This document shows positions 1 to 11,800 of a DNA stretch of 64,000 nucleotides, one piece after another. This DNA is from Xylocopa sonorina (lineage: Eukaryota; Arthropoda; Insecta; Hymenoptera; Apidae): positions 496,001 through 560,000 of the forward strand of contig NW_027490175.1 of assembly GCF_050948175.1 (NCBI RefSeq). The letters are read 5' to 3'. Position 1 is the stretch's first letter; each line of letters opens with the position of its first letter. The notes below the pieces were generated by a model. That model ran no database searches and had not been told where the DNA came from. It saw only the letters and a list, made by a program, of their open reading frames with translations. Both the position numbers and the translations under genes were made by a program.

Positions 1-2764
1 ATATCTTACAATGAAACATAGAAATGAGATACGATATCGCGTTTTAAGAAGCATTAGAAAGCTATTGCTACGATACGTATACATCTGCAATCGCTATTTC
101 CTTGCAAGGAAGTGTCGCATTTACTTTCATTTGATTCGTAGACGAAGAATGCATAACACTTCGCAATGAAAAATATATCTCATGAAACATAGATATGACA
201 TGCGACATCGCGTTTTAAGAATCATAAGAACTCTATTGCTACGATACGTAGACATCTGCAAACGCTATTTCCTTGCAAGGAATTGTCGCATTTACATTCA
301 TTTGAATCGTAGACGAGGAATGCATAACACTTCGCAAATCATATTACATCTTACCATGAAACATAGAAATGTGGTGCGATATCGAGTTTTAAGAAGCATT
401 AGATCTCTATTGCTACGATACCTAGACATCTGCAGACGCTATTTCCTAGCAAGGAAGTGTCGCATTTACAATCATTTGAATCGTAGACGAGGAATGCATA
501 ACACTTCGCAAATCATATTACATCTTACCATGAAACATAGAAATGAGATGCGATATCGAGTTTTAAGAAGCATTAGATATCTATTGCTACGATACCTAGA
601 CATCTGCAGACGCTATTTCCTAGCAAGGAAGTGACGCATTTACATTCACTTGAATCGTAGACGAGGAATGCATAACACTTCACAAATCATATTACATCTT
701 ACCATGAAACATAGAAATGAGATGCGATATCGAGTTTTAAGAAGCATTAGAACTCTATTGCTACGATACCTAGACATCTGCAGACGCTATTTCCTAGCAA
801 GGAAGGGTCGCATTTACATTCATTTGAAGTGTAGACGAGGAATACATAACACTTCGCAAATCATGTTATATCTTACCATGAAACATAGAAATGAGATGCA
901 ATATCGCGTTTTAAGAATCATAAGAACTCTATTGCTACGGTACGTAGACATCTGCAACGCTATATCCTTGCAAGGAAGTGTCGCAGTTACATTCATTTGA
1001 ATCGTAGACGAGGAATGCATTACACTTCGCAAATCATATTACATCTTACCATGAAACATAGAAATGCGATGCGATATCGAGTTTTAAGAAGCATTAGAAC
1101 TCTATTGCTACGATACCTAGACATCTACAGACGCTATTTCCTTGCAAGGAAGTGTCGCATTTACATTCACTTGAAGTGTAGACGAGGAATACATGATACT
1201 TCGCAAATCATATTATATCTGACCATGAAACATAGAAATGAGATGCGATATCGCGTTTTAAGAAGCATTAGAAAGCTATTGCTAACGATACGTAGACATC
1301 TGCAAACGCTATTTCCTAGCGAGGAAGTATCGCATTCACATTCATTTGAAGTGTAGACGAGGAATACATAACACTTCGCAAATCGTGTTATATCTTACCA
1401 TAAAACATAGAAATGAGATGCGATATCGCGTTTTAAGAAGCACTAGATAGCTATTGGTACGATACGTAGACATCTGCAAGCGCTATTTCCTAGCGAGGAT
1501 GTATCGCATTCACATTCATTTGAAGTGTAGACGAGGAATAAATAACACTTCGCAAATCATGTTATATCTTACCATGAAACATAGAAATGAGATGCGATAT
1601 CGCGTTTTAAGAAGCAATAGAAAGCTATTGCTAACGATACGTAGGCATCTGCAAACGCTATTTCCTAGCGAGGAAGTGTCGCATTCACATTGATTTGAAG
1701 TGTAGACGAGGAATAAATAACACTTCGCAAATCATGTTATATCTTACCATGAAACATAGAAAAGAGATGCGATATCACGTTTTAATAAGCATTAGAACAC
1801 TACTGCTACGATAGGTAGACATTTGCAAACGCTATTTCCTAGCAAATAAGTGTCGCATTTACATTCATTTGATGTGTAGGCGAGGAATACATAACACTTC
1901 GCAAATCATATTATATCTTACCATGAAACATAGAAATGAGATGCGATATCGCGTTTTAAGAAGCAATAGAAAGCTATTGCTAACGATACGTAGGCATCTG
2001 CAAACGCTATTTCCTAGCGAGGAAGTGTCGCATTCACATTGATTTGAAGTGTAGACGAGGAACACATAACACTTCGCAAATCATGTTATAACTTACCATG
2101 AAACATAGAAACTAGATGCGATATCGCGTTTTAAGAATCATATGAACTCTATTGCTACGATACGTAGACATCTGTAAACGCTATTTCCTAGCAAGGAAGT
2201 GTCGCATTTACATTCATTTGAAGTGTAGACGAGGAATACAAAACACTTCGCAAATCATATAACATCTTACCATGAAACATAGAAATGAGATGCGATATCG
2301 CGTTTTAAGAAGCATTAGAACGCTATTGTTACGATACCTAGACATCTGCAGACGCTATTTCCTTGCAAGGAAGTGTCGCATTTACATTCATTTGAATCGT
2401 AGACGAGGAATGCATAACACTTCGCATATCATGTTATACCTTACCATGAAACATAGATATGAGATGCAATATCTCGTTTTAAGAAGCATTTGAACTCTAT
2501 TGCTTCGATACATAGACATCTGCAAACGCTATTTCCTTGCAAGGAACTGTCGCATTTACATTCATTTGAAGTGTAGACGAGGAATACATGATACTTCGCA
2601 AATCATATTATATCTTACCATGAAACATAGAAATGAGATGCGATATCGCGTTTTAAGAAGGATTTGAATTCTATTGCTTCGATACGTAGACATCTGCAAA
2701 CACAATTTCCTTGCAAGGAAGTGTCTCATTTACATTCATTTGAAGTGTAGACGTGGAATACATG
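1..2764 (+). repeat. 174-bp tandem satellite array, forward orientation, about 16 monomers
   Basis: Successive copies of the ATGAAACATAGAAATGAGATG core recur every 174 bp (for example the tgaaacatag core at 357 and 531). This block is the only one in this orientation; every other satellite block in the window reads as its reverse complement. Monomers here are more diverged than in the other blocks. Two variants alternate around the GTAGACGAGGAAT core: one is preceded by gaagt and followed by acat, the other by gaatc and followed by gcat. Some monomers carry a 1-nt insertion (for example attgctaacg near 1280) that breaks the otherwise open 58-codon frame. Short open frames of 70-150 codons are a by-product of the 3x58 period. 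The block starts at the window edge, so its full extent is unknown. Confidence 0.95.
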
Positions 2765-3056
2765 TGTAACGTCAGGCGTACCGCCTGCCACCCTCCGGCG
2801 TCCACCTCATCATCCCCAGCATCCGTATCCGGAGCCCCTGCACACGGGCCACCCGCCGACTCGCCGTCCCTACAGAAGGAGACAAAGGTACGAGAGGGAA
2901 GAGGGATGCAGCATGCCGCGCCCACGCGCGATCTCCACACACGAGGGGGAGGACTTCACCCCGTATTACGAGGGCGAGGAGCTCTCCGACACATACTGGG
3001 TCGAATCCCCAGCGATCACGAAGCCCTATACGTACTTCTCGTACATGTGGGATTAG
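2765..3056 (+). pseudogene. LTR-encoded 3' end of pol, orphaned in the solo LTR
   Basis: The first 292 bp of the LTR hold, in frame, the last ~96 residues of the family's pol product, ending at TAG 3054-3056. The stretch is proline-rich and basic, then acidic and aromatic (an EGEDFTPYYEGE segment and a final YFSYMWD). Here it has no upstream coding sequence, so it is a remnant. Its open frame is nearly identical to those in the full elements, which fits the young age of the insertions. Confidence 0.8.
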
Positions 3057-3112
3057 AATAAGCACACTACTCATATATGTACATACACACCAACACACAC
3101 CTAGATTTAAGT

Positions 3113-3157
3113 AAATATATGTATATATTTTATTCATGCACGGTTATGTTCCGTGCA
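3113..3157 (+). promoter_or_regulatory. LTR TATA-like promoter and adjacent hairpin
   Basis: About 56 nt after the pol stop in U3 lies the AT tract AAATATATGTATATATTTTA (3113-3132). It is followed at once by a perfect 7-bp inverted repeat, TGCACGG-TTATGTT-CCGTGCA (3137-3157). An abrupt change to a very GC-rich tract follows. The position between the U3 coding part and the rest of the LTR fits a core promoter with transcription starting at or just after the hairpin. The start site is inferred. The same arrangement is present in every LTR of the window. Confidence 0.55.
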
Positions 3158-3338
3158 CTCGCGCGCACACTCGACGCTCGCGGCTCACGCTTATCGCGGG
3201 CCGCGCCCCACTCCGAACGGCCGCCCCACCACGAGGGCCGAGCGGCCGCCCTACTCCGACCGTCCGCCCCACCGCGAGGGCCCAGCGACTCGCGCGCCGC
3301 GCGACCCGAGGAGGTCGCGGACGCGAGATCCGAGAGTC

Positions 3339-3419
3339 AGTTCCAATCTCACCTCCGAACGGGAGAGTTGGTATCTCATCTCCGAACTGGAGAGTTCGCA
3401 TCTCATCTCCGAACCGAGG
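3339..3419 (+). repeat. 27-bp hairpin minisatellite in the LTR, 3 units
   Basis: Three direct 27-bp units, each starting AGTT and containing TCTCC-GAACT-GGAGA or a close variant, so each can fold into a 5-bp stem. Unit number varies between LTRs of the family: 3 here and in the elements at 7.3 and 35.2 kb, 1 in the element at 25.7 kb, 4 in the one at 44.7 kb, and 7 versus 5 in the two LTRs of the last element. Because 27 is a multiple of 3, frames stay open through it; I do not read these as genes. Confidence 0.85.
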
Positions 3420-3759
3420 AGTTCTAATCCAGCATCCGAACGATGCACCTCCGATCCGAGCAATAGGCTCATTCGCAACGAGCAATTAGCTCTAATGCAT
3501 TCGTCTCTATCCATACTCCCATAGCGGAGTCCATTCGATACCTTATACTATTTCTAATTCTCATTGTAATCGCTAGTCAGTAACTTAGAATTTAGTCAAG
3601 TGTATCTAGTATAGTGAAATCATAGAATATAGTTTATTTTTACCAGATTCAAAGTATCTTTATTCGAGTTCAAATACAATTCCTTAATTCTAATCCACGG
3701 GTACGCTCGCGATTATTCTAATTCTATATCTCATCTACGATAGTCTTGAGGCTCGACGA

Positions 3760-3862
3760 CTAGAGCGAACCAGCGCTTAGTTGCTCCATCCTCACTTCTA
3801 CCGTGTACAGAATATCTTGCGCCCAGGTCGATCCCGGTAAGCTAGAGCGAACCAACGCTTAG
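3760..3862 (+). repeat. Pair of 21-bp direct repeats in the LTR
   Basis: A 21-bp word beginning CTAGAGCGAACCA and ending CGCTTAG occurs at 3760-3780 and 3842-3862, with one base different (G/A). It is spaced 82 bp start to start. The pair is retained in all LTRs of the window. The function is unknown; paired words like this could be protein-binding sites. Confidence 0.6.
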
Positions 3863-4157
3863 CCGTGCCGTATTCAACCGAAGTTCAAGTATTCTCGATG
3901 AGCCTTGCACCTCCGACAAAGCGTACACGACGCGCGGGGAGGAGAGAGTTCATTCGTCGTCTCGCTCGGGAATACGTGGGTGATGCACCAGAATATTCAA
4001 TTTCCTGCGTTCGAGTCCTGGTTCCTGTGAAGGAGGTTTCCTTCGCCGCACGACCCGTACCTCCGTTCCAGCCGTACGCCGCCGCCATCCCGGTTGCGGA
4101 TCCAAGGCGCTCCAGGTACCTAGAAAGAGAAATCAGACAGCGGAATCAAGCCTTCGC

Positions 4158-4166
4158 AAGGTAAGT
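4158..4166 (+). promoter_or_regulatory. Consensus 5' splice site in U5 of the LTR
   Basis: AAG|GTAAGT (exon/intron border 4160/4161) matches the metazoan donor consensus. It is kept in the other LTRs (reverse strand near 7433-7441, forward near 36610). It sits about 130 bp before the LTR end, so in a full element it would lie in the 5' leader upstream of gag. No acceptor was identified, so use is inferred. Confidence 0.4.
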
Positions 4167-4298
4167 TTAGTGTTAATTACCGTTTTATCGAGTCCGAAAC
4201 GCCAACGAACCCGGTCCGGACGCAATTCGCGTTATTTTCGGGAACGGTTACGACTTTGTGCCACCGTTGCGAGCGCAACCGCACCTCGGGACGTGACA

Positions 4299-7200
4299 CT
4301 ATATTTCATGGTAAGATATAATATGATTTGCGAAGTGTTATGTATTCCTCGTCTACACTTCAAACGAATGTAAATGCGACACTTCCTTGCAAGGAAATAG
4401 CGTTTGCAGATGTCTATGTATCGTAGCAATAGATTTCTAATGCTTCTGAAAACGTGATATCGCATCTCATTTCTATATTTCATGGTAAGATATAATATGA
4501 TTTGCGAAGTGTCATGTATTCCTCGTCTACACTTCAAATGAATGTAAATGCGACACTTCCTTGCAAGGAAATAGCGTCTGCAGATGTCTACGTATCGTAG
4601 CAATAGAGTTCTTATGATTCTTAAAACGCGATATCGCATCTCATTTCTATGTTTCATGGTAAGATATAATATGATTTGCGAAGTGTCATGTATTCCTCGT
4701 CTACACTTCAAATGAATGTAAATGCGACACTTCCTTGCATGGAAATAGCGTTTGCAGATGTCTACGTATCGTAGCAATAGAGTTCTTATGATTCTTAAAA
4801 CGCGATATCGCATCTCATTTCTATGTTTCATGGTAAGATATAATATGATTTGCGAAGTGTTATGTAATCCTCGTCTACACTTCAAATGAATGTAAATGCG
4901 ACACTTCCTTGCAAGAAAATAGCGTTTGCAAACGTCTACCTATCGTAGCAATAGAGTTCTAATGCTTCTTAAAACGCGATATCGCATCTCATTTCTATAT
5001 TTCATGGTAAGATATAATATGATTTGCCAAGTGTTATGTATTCCTCGTCTACAATTCAAATGAATGTAAATGCGACACTTCCTTGCAAGGAAATAGCGTT
5101 TGCAGATGTCTATGTATCGTAGCAACAGATTTCTAATGCTTCTTAAAACGTGATATCGCATCTCATTTCTATGTTTCATGGTAAGATATAATATGATTTG
5201 CGAAGTGTCATGTATTGCTCGTCTACACGTCAAATGAATGTAAATGGGACACTTCCTTGCAAGGAAATAGCGTTTGCAGATGTCTATGTATCGTAGCAAT
5301 AGATTTCTAATGCTTCTTAAAACGTGATATCGCATGTCATTTCTATGTTTCATGGTAAGATATAATATGATTTGCGAAGTGTCATGTATTGCTCGTCTAC
5401 ACGTCAAATGAATGTAAATGCGACACTTCCTTGCAAGGAAATAGCGTTTGCAGATGTCTACGTATCGTAGCAATAGAGTTCTTATGATTCTTAAAACGCG
5501 ATATCGCATCTCATTTCTATGTTTCATGGTAAGATATAATATGATTTGCGAAGTGTCATGTATTCCTCGTCTACACTTCAAATGAATGTAAATGCGACAC
5601 TTCCTTGCAAGAAAATAGCGTTTGCAAACGTCTACCTATCGTAGCAATAGAGTTCTAATGCTTCTTAAAACGCGATATCGCATCTCATTTCTATATTTCT
5701 TGGTAAGATATAATATGATTTGCGAAGTGTTATGTATTCCTCCTCTACACTTCAAACGAATGTAAATGCGACACTTCCTTGCAAGGAAATAGCGTTTGCA
5801 GATGTCTACGTATCGTAGCAATAGAGTTCTTATGATTCTTAAAACGCGAAATCGCATCTCATTTCTATGTTTCATGGTAAGATATAATATGATTTGCGAA
5901 GTGTCATGTATTCCTCGTCTACACTTCAAATGAATGTAAATGCGACACTTCCTTGTAAGGAAATAGCGTTTGCAGATGTCTACCTATCGTAGCAATAGAG
6001 TTCTAATGCTTCTTAAAACGCGATATCGCATCTCATTTCTATGTTTCATGGTAAGATATAATATGATTTGCGAAGTGTCATGTATTCCTCGTCTACACTT
6101 CAAATGAACGTAAATGCGACACTTCCTTGCAAGGAAATAGCGTTTGCAGATGTCTATGTATCGTAGCAATAGATTTCTAATGCTTCTGAAAACGTGATAT
6201 CGCATCTCATTTCTATATTTCATGGTAAGATATAATATGATTTGCGAAGTGTCATGTATTCCTCGTCTACACTTCAAATGAATGTAAATGCGACACTTCC
6301 TTGCAAGGAAATAGCGTCTGCAGATGTCTACGTATCGTAGCAATAGAGTTCTTATGATTCTTAAAACGCGATATCGCATCTCATTTCTATGTTTCATGGT
6401 AAGATATAATATGATTTGCGAAGTGTCATGTATTGCTCATCTACACGTCAAATGAATGTAAATGCGACACTTCCTTGCAAGGAAATAGCGTTTGCAGATG
6501 TCTACGTATCGTAGCAATAGAGTTCTTATGATTCTTAAAACGCGATATCGCATCTCATTTCTATGTTTCATGGTAAGATATAATATGATTTGCGAAGTGT
6601 CATGTATTCCTCGTCTACACTTCAAATGAATGTAAATGCGACACTTCCTTGCTAGGAAATAGCGTCTGCAGATGTCTACGTATCGTAGCAATGGAGTTCT
6701 TATGATTCTTAAAACGCGATATCGCATCTCATTTCTATGTTTCATGGTAAGGTCTAATATGATTTGCGAAGTGTTATGTATTCCTCGTCTACACTTCAAA
6801 TGAATGTAAATGCGACACTTCCTTGCTAGGAAATGGCGTCTGCAGATGTCTAGGTATCGTAACAATAGCGTTCTAATGCTTCTTAAAACGCGATATCGCA
6901 TTCCATTTCTATGTTTCATGGTAAGATATAACACGATTTGCGAAGTGTTATGTATTCCTCGTCTACACTTCAATTGAATGTAAATGCGACACTTCCTTCC
7001 TAGGAAATAACGTCTGTAGATGTCTAGGTATCGTAGCAATAGAGTTCTAATGCTACTTAATACGCGATATCGCATCTCATTTCTATATTTCATGGTAAGA
7101 TATAATATGATTTGCGAAGTGTCATGTATTCCTCGTCTACACTTCAAATGAATGTAAATACGACACTTCCTTGCAAGGAAATAGCGTTTGCAGATGTCTA

Positions 7201-7300
7201 CGTATCGTAGCAATAGAGTTCTTATGATTCTTAAAACGCGATATCGCATCTCATTTCTATGTTTCATGGTGAGATATAATATGATTTGCGAAGTGTCATG
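4299..7300 (-). repeat. 174-bp satellite array, reverse orientation, about 17 monomers
   Basis: The satellite reads as the reverse complement of the first block (TTTCATGGTAAGATATAAT orientation) with the same 174-bp period. It opens directly after the solo LTR and ends in CATG, which is the target duplication of the next element. Frames of 97-330 codons run through it on the minus strand because the monomer is 58 codons long without a stop. Monomer variants at 4.3-5.1 kb recur in the same order at about 17.9-18.5 kb. Those at 6.4-7.2 kb recur at about 18.7-19.3 and 54.2-54.9 kb. This indicates block duplication among the arrays. Confidence 0.95.
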
Positions 7301-8834
7301 TGTCACGTCCCGAGGTGCGGTTGCGCTCGCAACGGTGGCACAAAGTCGTAACCGTTCCCGAAAATAACGCGAATTGCGTCCGGACCGGGTTCGTTGGCGT
7401 TTCGGACTCGATAAAACGGTAACTAACACTAAACTTACCTTGCGAAGGCTTGATTCCGCTGTCTGAGTTCTCTTTCCAGGTACCTGGAGCGCCTTGGATC
7501 CGCAACCGGGATGGCGGCGGCGTACGGCTGGAACGGAGGTACGGGTCGTGCGGCGAAGGAAACCTCCTTCACAGGAACCAGGACTCGAACGCAGGAAATT
7601 GAATATTCTGGTGCATCACCCACGTATTCCCGAGCGAGACGACGAATAAACTCTCTCCTCCCCGCGCGTCGTGTACGCTTTGTCGGAGGTGCAAGGCTCG
7701 TCGAGAATACTTGAACTTCGGTCGAGTACGGCGCGGCTAAGCGTTGGTTCGCTCTAGCTTACCGGGATCAACCTGGGCGCAAGATATTCTGTATACGGTA
7801 GAAGTGAGGATGGAGCAACTAAGCGCTGGTTCGCTCTAGTCGTCGAGCCTCAAGACTATCGCAGATGAGATATAGAAATAGAATAATCGCGAGCGTACCC
7901 GTGGAGTAGAATTAAGGAATTGTATTTGGACTCGAATAAAGATACTTTGAATCTGGTAAAAATAAACTATATTCTATGATTTCACTATACTAAATACACT
8001 TGACTAAGTTCTAAGTTACTGACTAGCGATTACAATGAGAATTAGAAATAGTATAAAGTATCGAATGGACTCCGCTATGGGAGTATGGATAGAGACGAAT
8101 GCATTAGAGCTAATTGCTCGTTGCGAATGAGCCTATTGCTCGGATCGGAAGTGCATCGTTCGGATGCTGGATTAGAACTCTCCAGTTCGGAGATGAGATT
8201 GGAACTCTCCAGTTCGGAGATGAGTTGGGAACTCTCCGGTTCGGAGATGAGACGCGAACTGACTCTCGGATCTCGCGTCCGCGACCTCCTCGGGTCGCGC
8301 GGCGCGCGAGTCGCTGGGCCCTCGCGGTGGGGCGGACGGTCGGAGTAGGGCGGCCGCTCGGCCCTCGTGGTGGGGCGGCCGTTCGGAGTGGGGCGCGGCC
8401 CGCGTTAAGCGTGAGCCGCGAGCGTCGAGTGTGCGCGCGAGTGCACGGAACATAACCGTGCATGAATAAAATATATACATATATTTACTTAAATCTAGGT
8501 GTGTGTTGGTGTGTATGTACATAGGTGAGTAGTGTGCTTATTCTAATCCCACATGTACGAGAAGTACGTATAGGGCTTCGTGATTGCTGGGGATTCGACC
8601 CAGTATGTGTCGGAGAGCTCCTCGCCCTCGTAATACGGGGTGAAGTCCTCCCCCTCGTGTGTGGAGATCGCGCGTGGGCGCGGCATGCTGCATCCCTCTT
8701 CCCTCTCGTACCTTTGTCTCCTTCTGTAGGGACGGCGAGTCGGCGGGTGGCCCGTGTGCAGGGGCTCCGGATACGGATGCTGGGGATGATGAGGTGGACG
8801 CCGGAGGGTGGCAGGCGGTACGCCTGACGTTACA
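7301..8834 (-). repeat. 3' LTR of copy 1
   Basis: On the plus strand it reads TGTCACGTC...GACGTTACA. It holds 3 units of the 27-bp minisatellite (8180-8260) and encodes the last ~96 pol residues (8543-8834). LTR subtype B: ctactccacggg, gtatacag, ttgatccc, tactcgacc when read in element orientation. The two ends form an imperfect 9-bp inverted repeat, TGT(A/C)ACGTC. Confidence 0.95.
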
Positions 8835-11800
8835 CCACCCCCCTTGGAAAAAGAATCTCGGCCATGCCGAGATCTCTTGTCTGTTGGGTAGATTTCGGGA
8901 TGCTGGATCCTTCTCTTGGTCCTGTCGGCTGGATGCTGCGGAATCTGTGGTTTTTCGCCTGGTTGATCCTGGCGATAACGTTTGGAGTTTGGACCGTGGC
9001 TGCGGGCTTCCTTCGGATTACAGGCACTTTCGTCGCTTTCACTTTTAGCGTTCGTTTGAATGTCACTGCTCTCACTGACTTCATTTTCAGTTTTTCGCAC
9101 TTTTCTTTCACTAGCATCCACACTCTGCATACTATGCATTCGTTTACAAATTTTGATTTTGTTCGTATGAACAATTTTATGGCGCCCTTTTACATTCAGC
9201 TTAACATTACAATTGCCCAAAATTTCGAGGATACGGTACGGTCCAGAATACTGTGCCTGGAACTTATGTTTGTTCGGCTCTTTTAAAAGATAGACCCATT
9301 GGCCTACCTCGAAGTTTTGGACATTGAGATTTCGGTCATAATAATATTTAGAACGGCGTTTCGCATTGTCTAGATTGGCTTTAGCCAAATCCTGAGATTT
9401 CGAGATTTTCTCCTGAAGTTGTATAAGATAGTCGCTATAAGTTTCGTTATCAGAGCTGTCCTGAAAAGGAGTGGCTGACGGCGTCCTAGCTATCCTGCCG
9501 AACACTAGTTCGTGTGGGGTGTATAATGTACCCTCGTGCACACTGGTGTTGTATGAAAACATTGCGTACGGTAACCAATTCACCCAATCGTTACTCGACT
9601 CTATGTAATGCTTCAGATATTCGGCCAGGACGTGGTGAGATCGTTCAACGGACCCGTTTGTCTGTGGATGGAACGCAGTGGACTTGTATTGCTTAATACG
9701 GAATTTGATTGCTATGGCTTTAATCAAGCTGTTTATAAAGTTCGAACCTTGGTCCGTGAGTATGCCTTTCGGGCATCCGAACTTACAAATGAATTCTTTT
9801 ATTAAAGCTTCGGCAATGTCTACTGCGGTGGTGGTTTTGAGAGGAACTGCGACTGAGTATTTAGTGAGGAGATCTTGGATCGTGAGGATACTCGTATAAC
9901 CGTCGGAAGTTTTGGGAAGAGGACCCATTACGTCCATTGAAATCTTATCGAATGCCCTGCCAGGGGTGTCGGTTAAAGTGAGAGGCTGTCTGGTCTTTAC
10001 CCGGACCAGTTTCTCTGTCTGACAACTTTTACATTTGCCAATATATTCTTGTATTTGTGTTTTCATGTTTGGCCAAAAGTATTGTTGTCTGATGCGAGAA
10101 TAAGTTTTATTAACCCCTTTGTGACCTCCCACAGGGGAGTCGTGGTTTTCTCTTATTATTTTCAGTCGCTCTTCGACCGAAGGGGTTTTAATGAGGCCCT
10201 GGCAGACCGTAATCTGGACAGTTGTTTCGTAAAACAGGTCTTGAAGGATTTTCTGGATTCGGGACCAGGATACGGAGTCTAGATAGGTTTGTGCGATACT
10301 AAATGTTTGTAATTGTAATTCGTTTACAACGTCGCACAAGGATCTAAATGTTTCTATTACGGTCTGGAAATTGATTGATCTGGTGGAATGTTCGACGATT
10401 GGAAGCTGGATTTGGAATTCGTTTCCGATTTGTATGACTTTGGCTTTGGTAAGGACGTGATTTTTGTTTAGGAGGAATTTTTCAGCGTTCGCTAGATCTT
10501 TGGCGCCCGTGTCATAGGGGTGCCCAGATTGCGTGACGAAGACAACTACATTGTCTCGTCGCGTTGATAATGCGTCACGGCTGAAATTAAATAGAGGTTC
10601 GCGTCGGAAAAATTCATTTGGAGCAGGAGTATAGAAGTCGGTGCTGTCGCTGGCGACTTGCGGAGGTGGTGCTGTGTTGGTACGGAAGGACGTGCCTGGA
10701 GTCGGTAATTCAGGTTCTGATGTTACCGGAGTAGGAGGAGGCGCTAGTGTGGTATACTTTTTACGGGTTTCCGGAGGCACATCGAAGATGTCGTCCTCCG
10801 AGTTTTCTGAATACGAGAGCGGAAAAATTTGAGCGGGATTCCGCGACAATGCGTCCGCATTAAGGTTCGTTTTTCCACTTTTATAGACCATCTCGTAGTC
10901 AAATTCCGCTAACTTAAGCCTCCACCGTACGAGTCTACTTGACGGGTCCTTGACCGAATTCATCCACACTAACGGTCGATGGTCGGTAACGAGTTTGAAT
11001 TGATTACCGTATATGTATGGACGAAAGTAATGGACGGCGTAGACAATCGCCAGACACTCCTTCTCGATCGTGGAGTAGTTTTTCTCCGCAGCGTTTAACA
11101 GTCGCGACGTGTACGCGATTGGCAAGTCGCGGCCTATTGGTCCTTGACTCAAGATAGCACCAATAGCTTCGGCGGACGCGTCGGTCGTTATCACGAATGG
11201 TTGTTTAAAGTTGGGGTACTGCAAGATAGGCGCTTCGCATAGGCAATCTCGGAGTTTGACGAATGAATTCTCATGCTCGTTACGCCATACAAAGGGCGCG
11301 TCCTTTTTTAACAAATTCGTTAGAGGCTTAGCAATATTGGAAAAATTTGCGATGAACCGCCTGTAGTATCCCGCGAGCCCGAGGAATTGTTTGATCTGTT
11401 TCGCGTTGCGCGGGCGCGGAAAATTTTTGACGGCGCTAATTTTCGCAGGGTCAGGTTTTACACCGTGCTCACTGATAATATGACCCAAATAGCTTACTTC
11501 TCTCCTCAAGAATTCGCACTTATCCGGCTGCAATACTAAATTAGCTTCTTTGAGCCGTTGAGTTAATTTATCGAATTTAAGTCGATGTTCTTGAAGAGAG
11601 CTAGCGTAGATAACAATGTCGTCCAAATAGACGAAAATTTCGTTCCCCTGGAGACCGGACAGGACATTGTCCATAAGTCGTTGGAACGTCGCTGGCGCAT
11701 TTTTTAATCCGAATGGCATTCTTTTAAATTCATAATGCCCGTGAGGCGTCGAAAAAGCAGTTTTAGGAGCATCGGCGGGCTCCATTGGGATCTGGTGAAA

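Larger units (their letters stand above)
2765..4298 (+). mobile_element. Solo LTR of the Ty3/gypsy family, at a satellite orientation switch
   Basis: A complete 1534-bp LTR running TGTAACGTC...GACGTGACA, with no internal region on either side. It matches the LTRs of the full elements along its whole length. The left flank is forward satellite ending in CATG (2761-2764); the right flank begins ctat (4299) and is reverse-orientation satellite. There is therefore no target-site duplication, unlike the four complete copies. By diagnostic bases (cacctcc in U3/R, taatccacggg, gtgtacag, gtcgatccc, gtattcaacc) it belongs to the same LTR subtype as the elements at 25.7 kb and the left LTR at 55.1 kb. 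The simplest reading is LTR-LTR recombination, possibly the breakpoint of an inversion. An assembly join cannot be excluded. Confidence 0.9.

Noticed and set aside
3144..3524. Several overlapping 87-153-codon frames through the GC-rich and 27-bp repeat part of the LTR
   Set aside because: They are open in several frames at once because the tract is GC-rich and the repeat is nine codons long.
4005..4035. tRNA-like B box (gttcgagtcctgg) in the LTR, possible Pol III unit or SINE
   Set aside because: No matching A box, no foldable T-stem and no T-run terminator nearby.
3865..4164. 99- to 126-codon sense frame in U5 of the LTR
   Set aside because: It starts at GTG, or at an ATG that is lost in subtype B (tcgacgagcc), and copy 3 has a TAG within it. 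It is not conserved as a gene.
8543..9174. An env gene downstream of integrase
   Set aside because: Pol continues in one frame into the LTR. The only other frames there are short, and I see no signal peptide or transmembrane segment consistent with an envelope protein.
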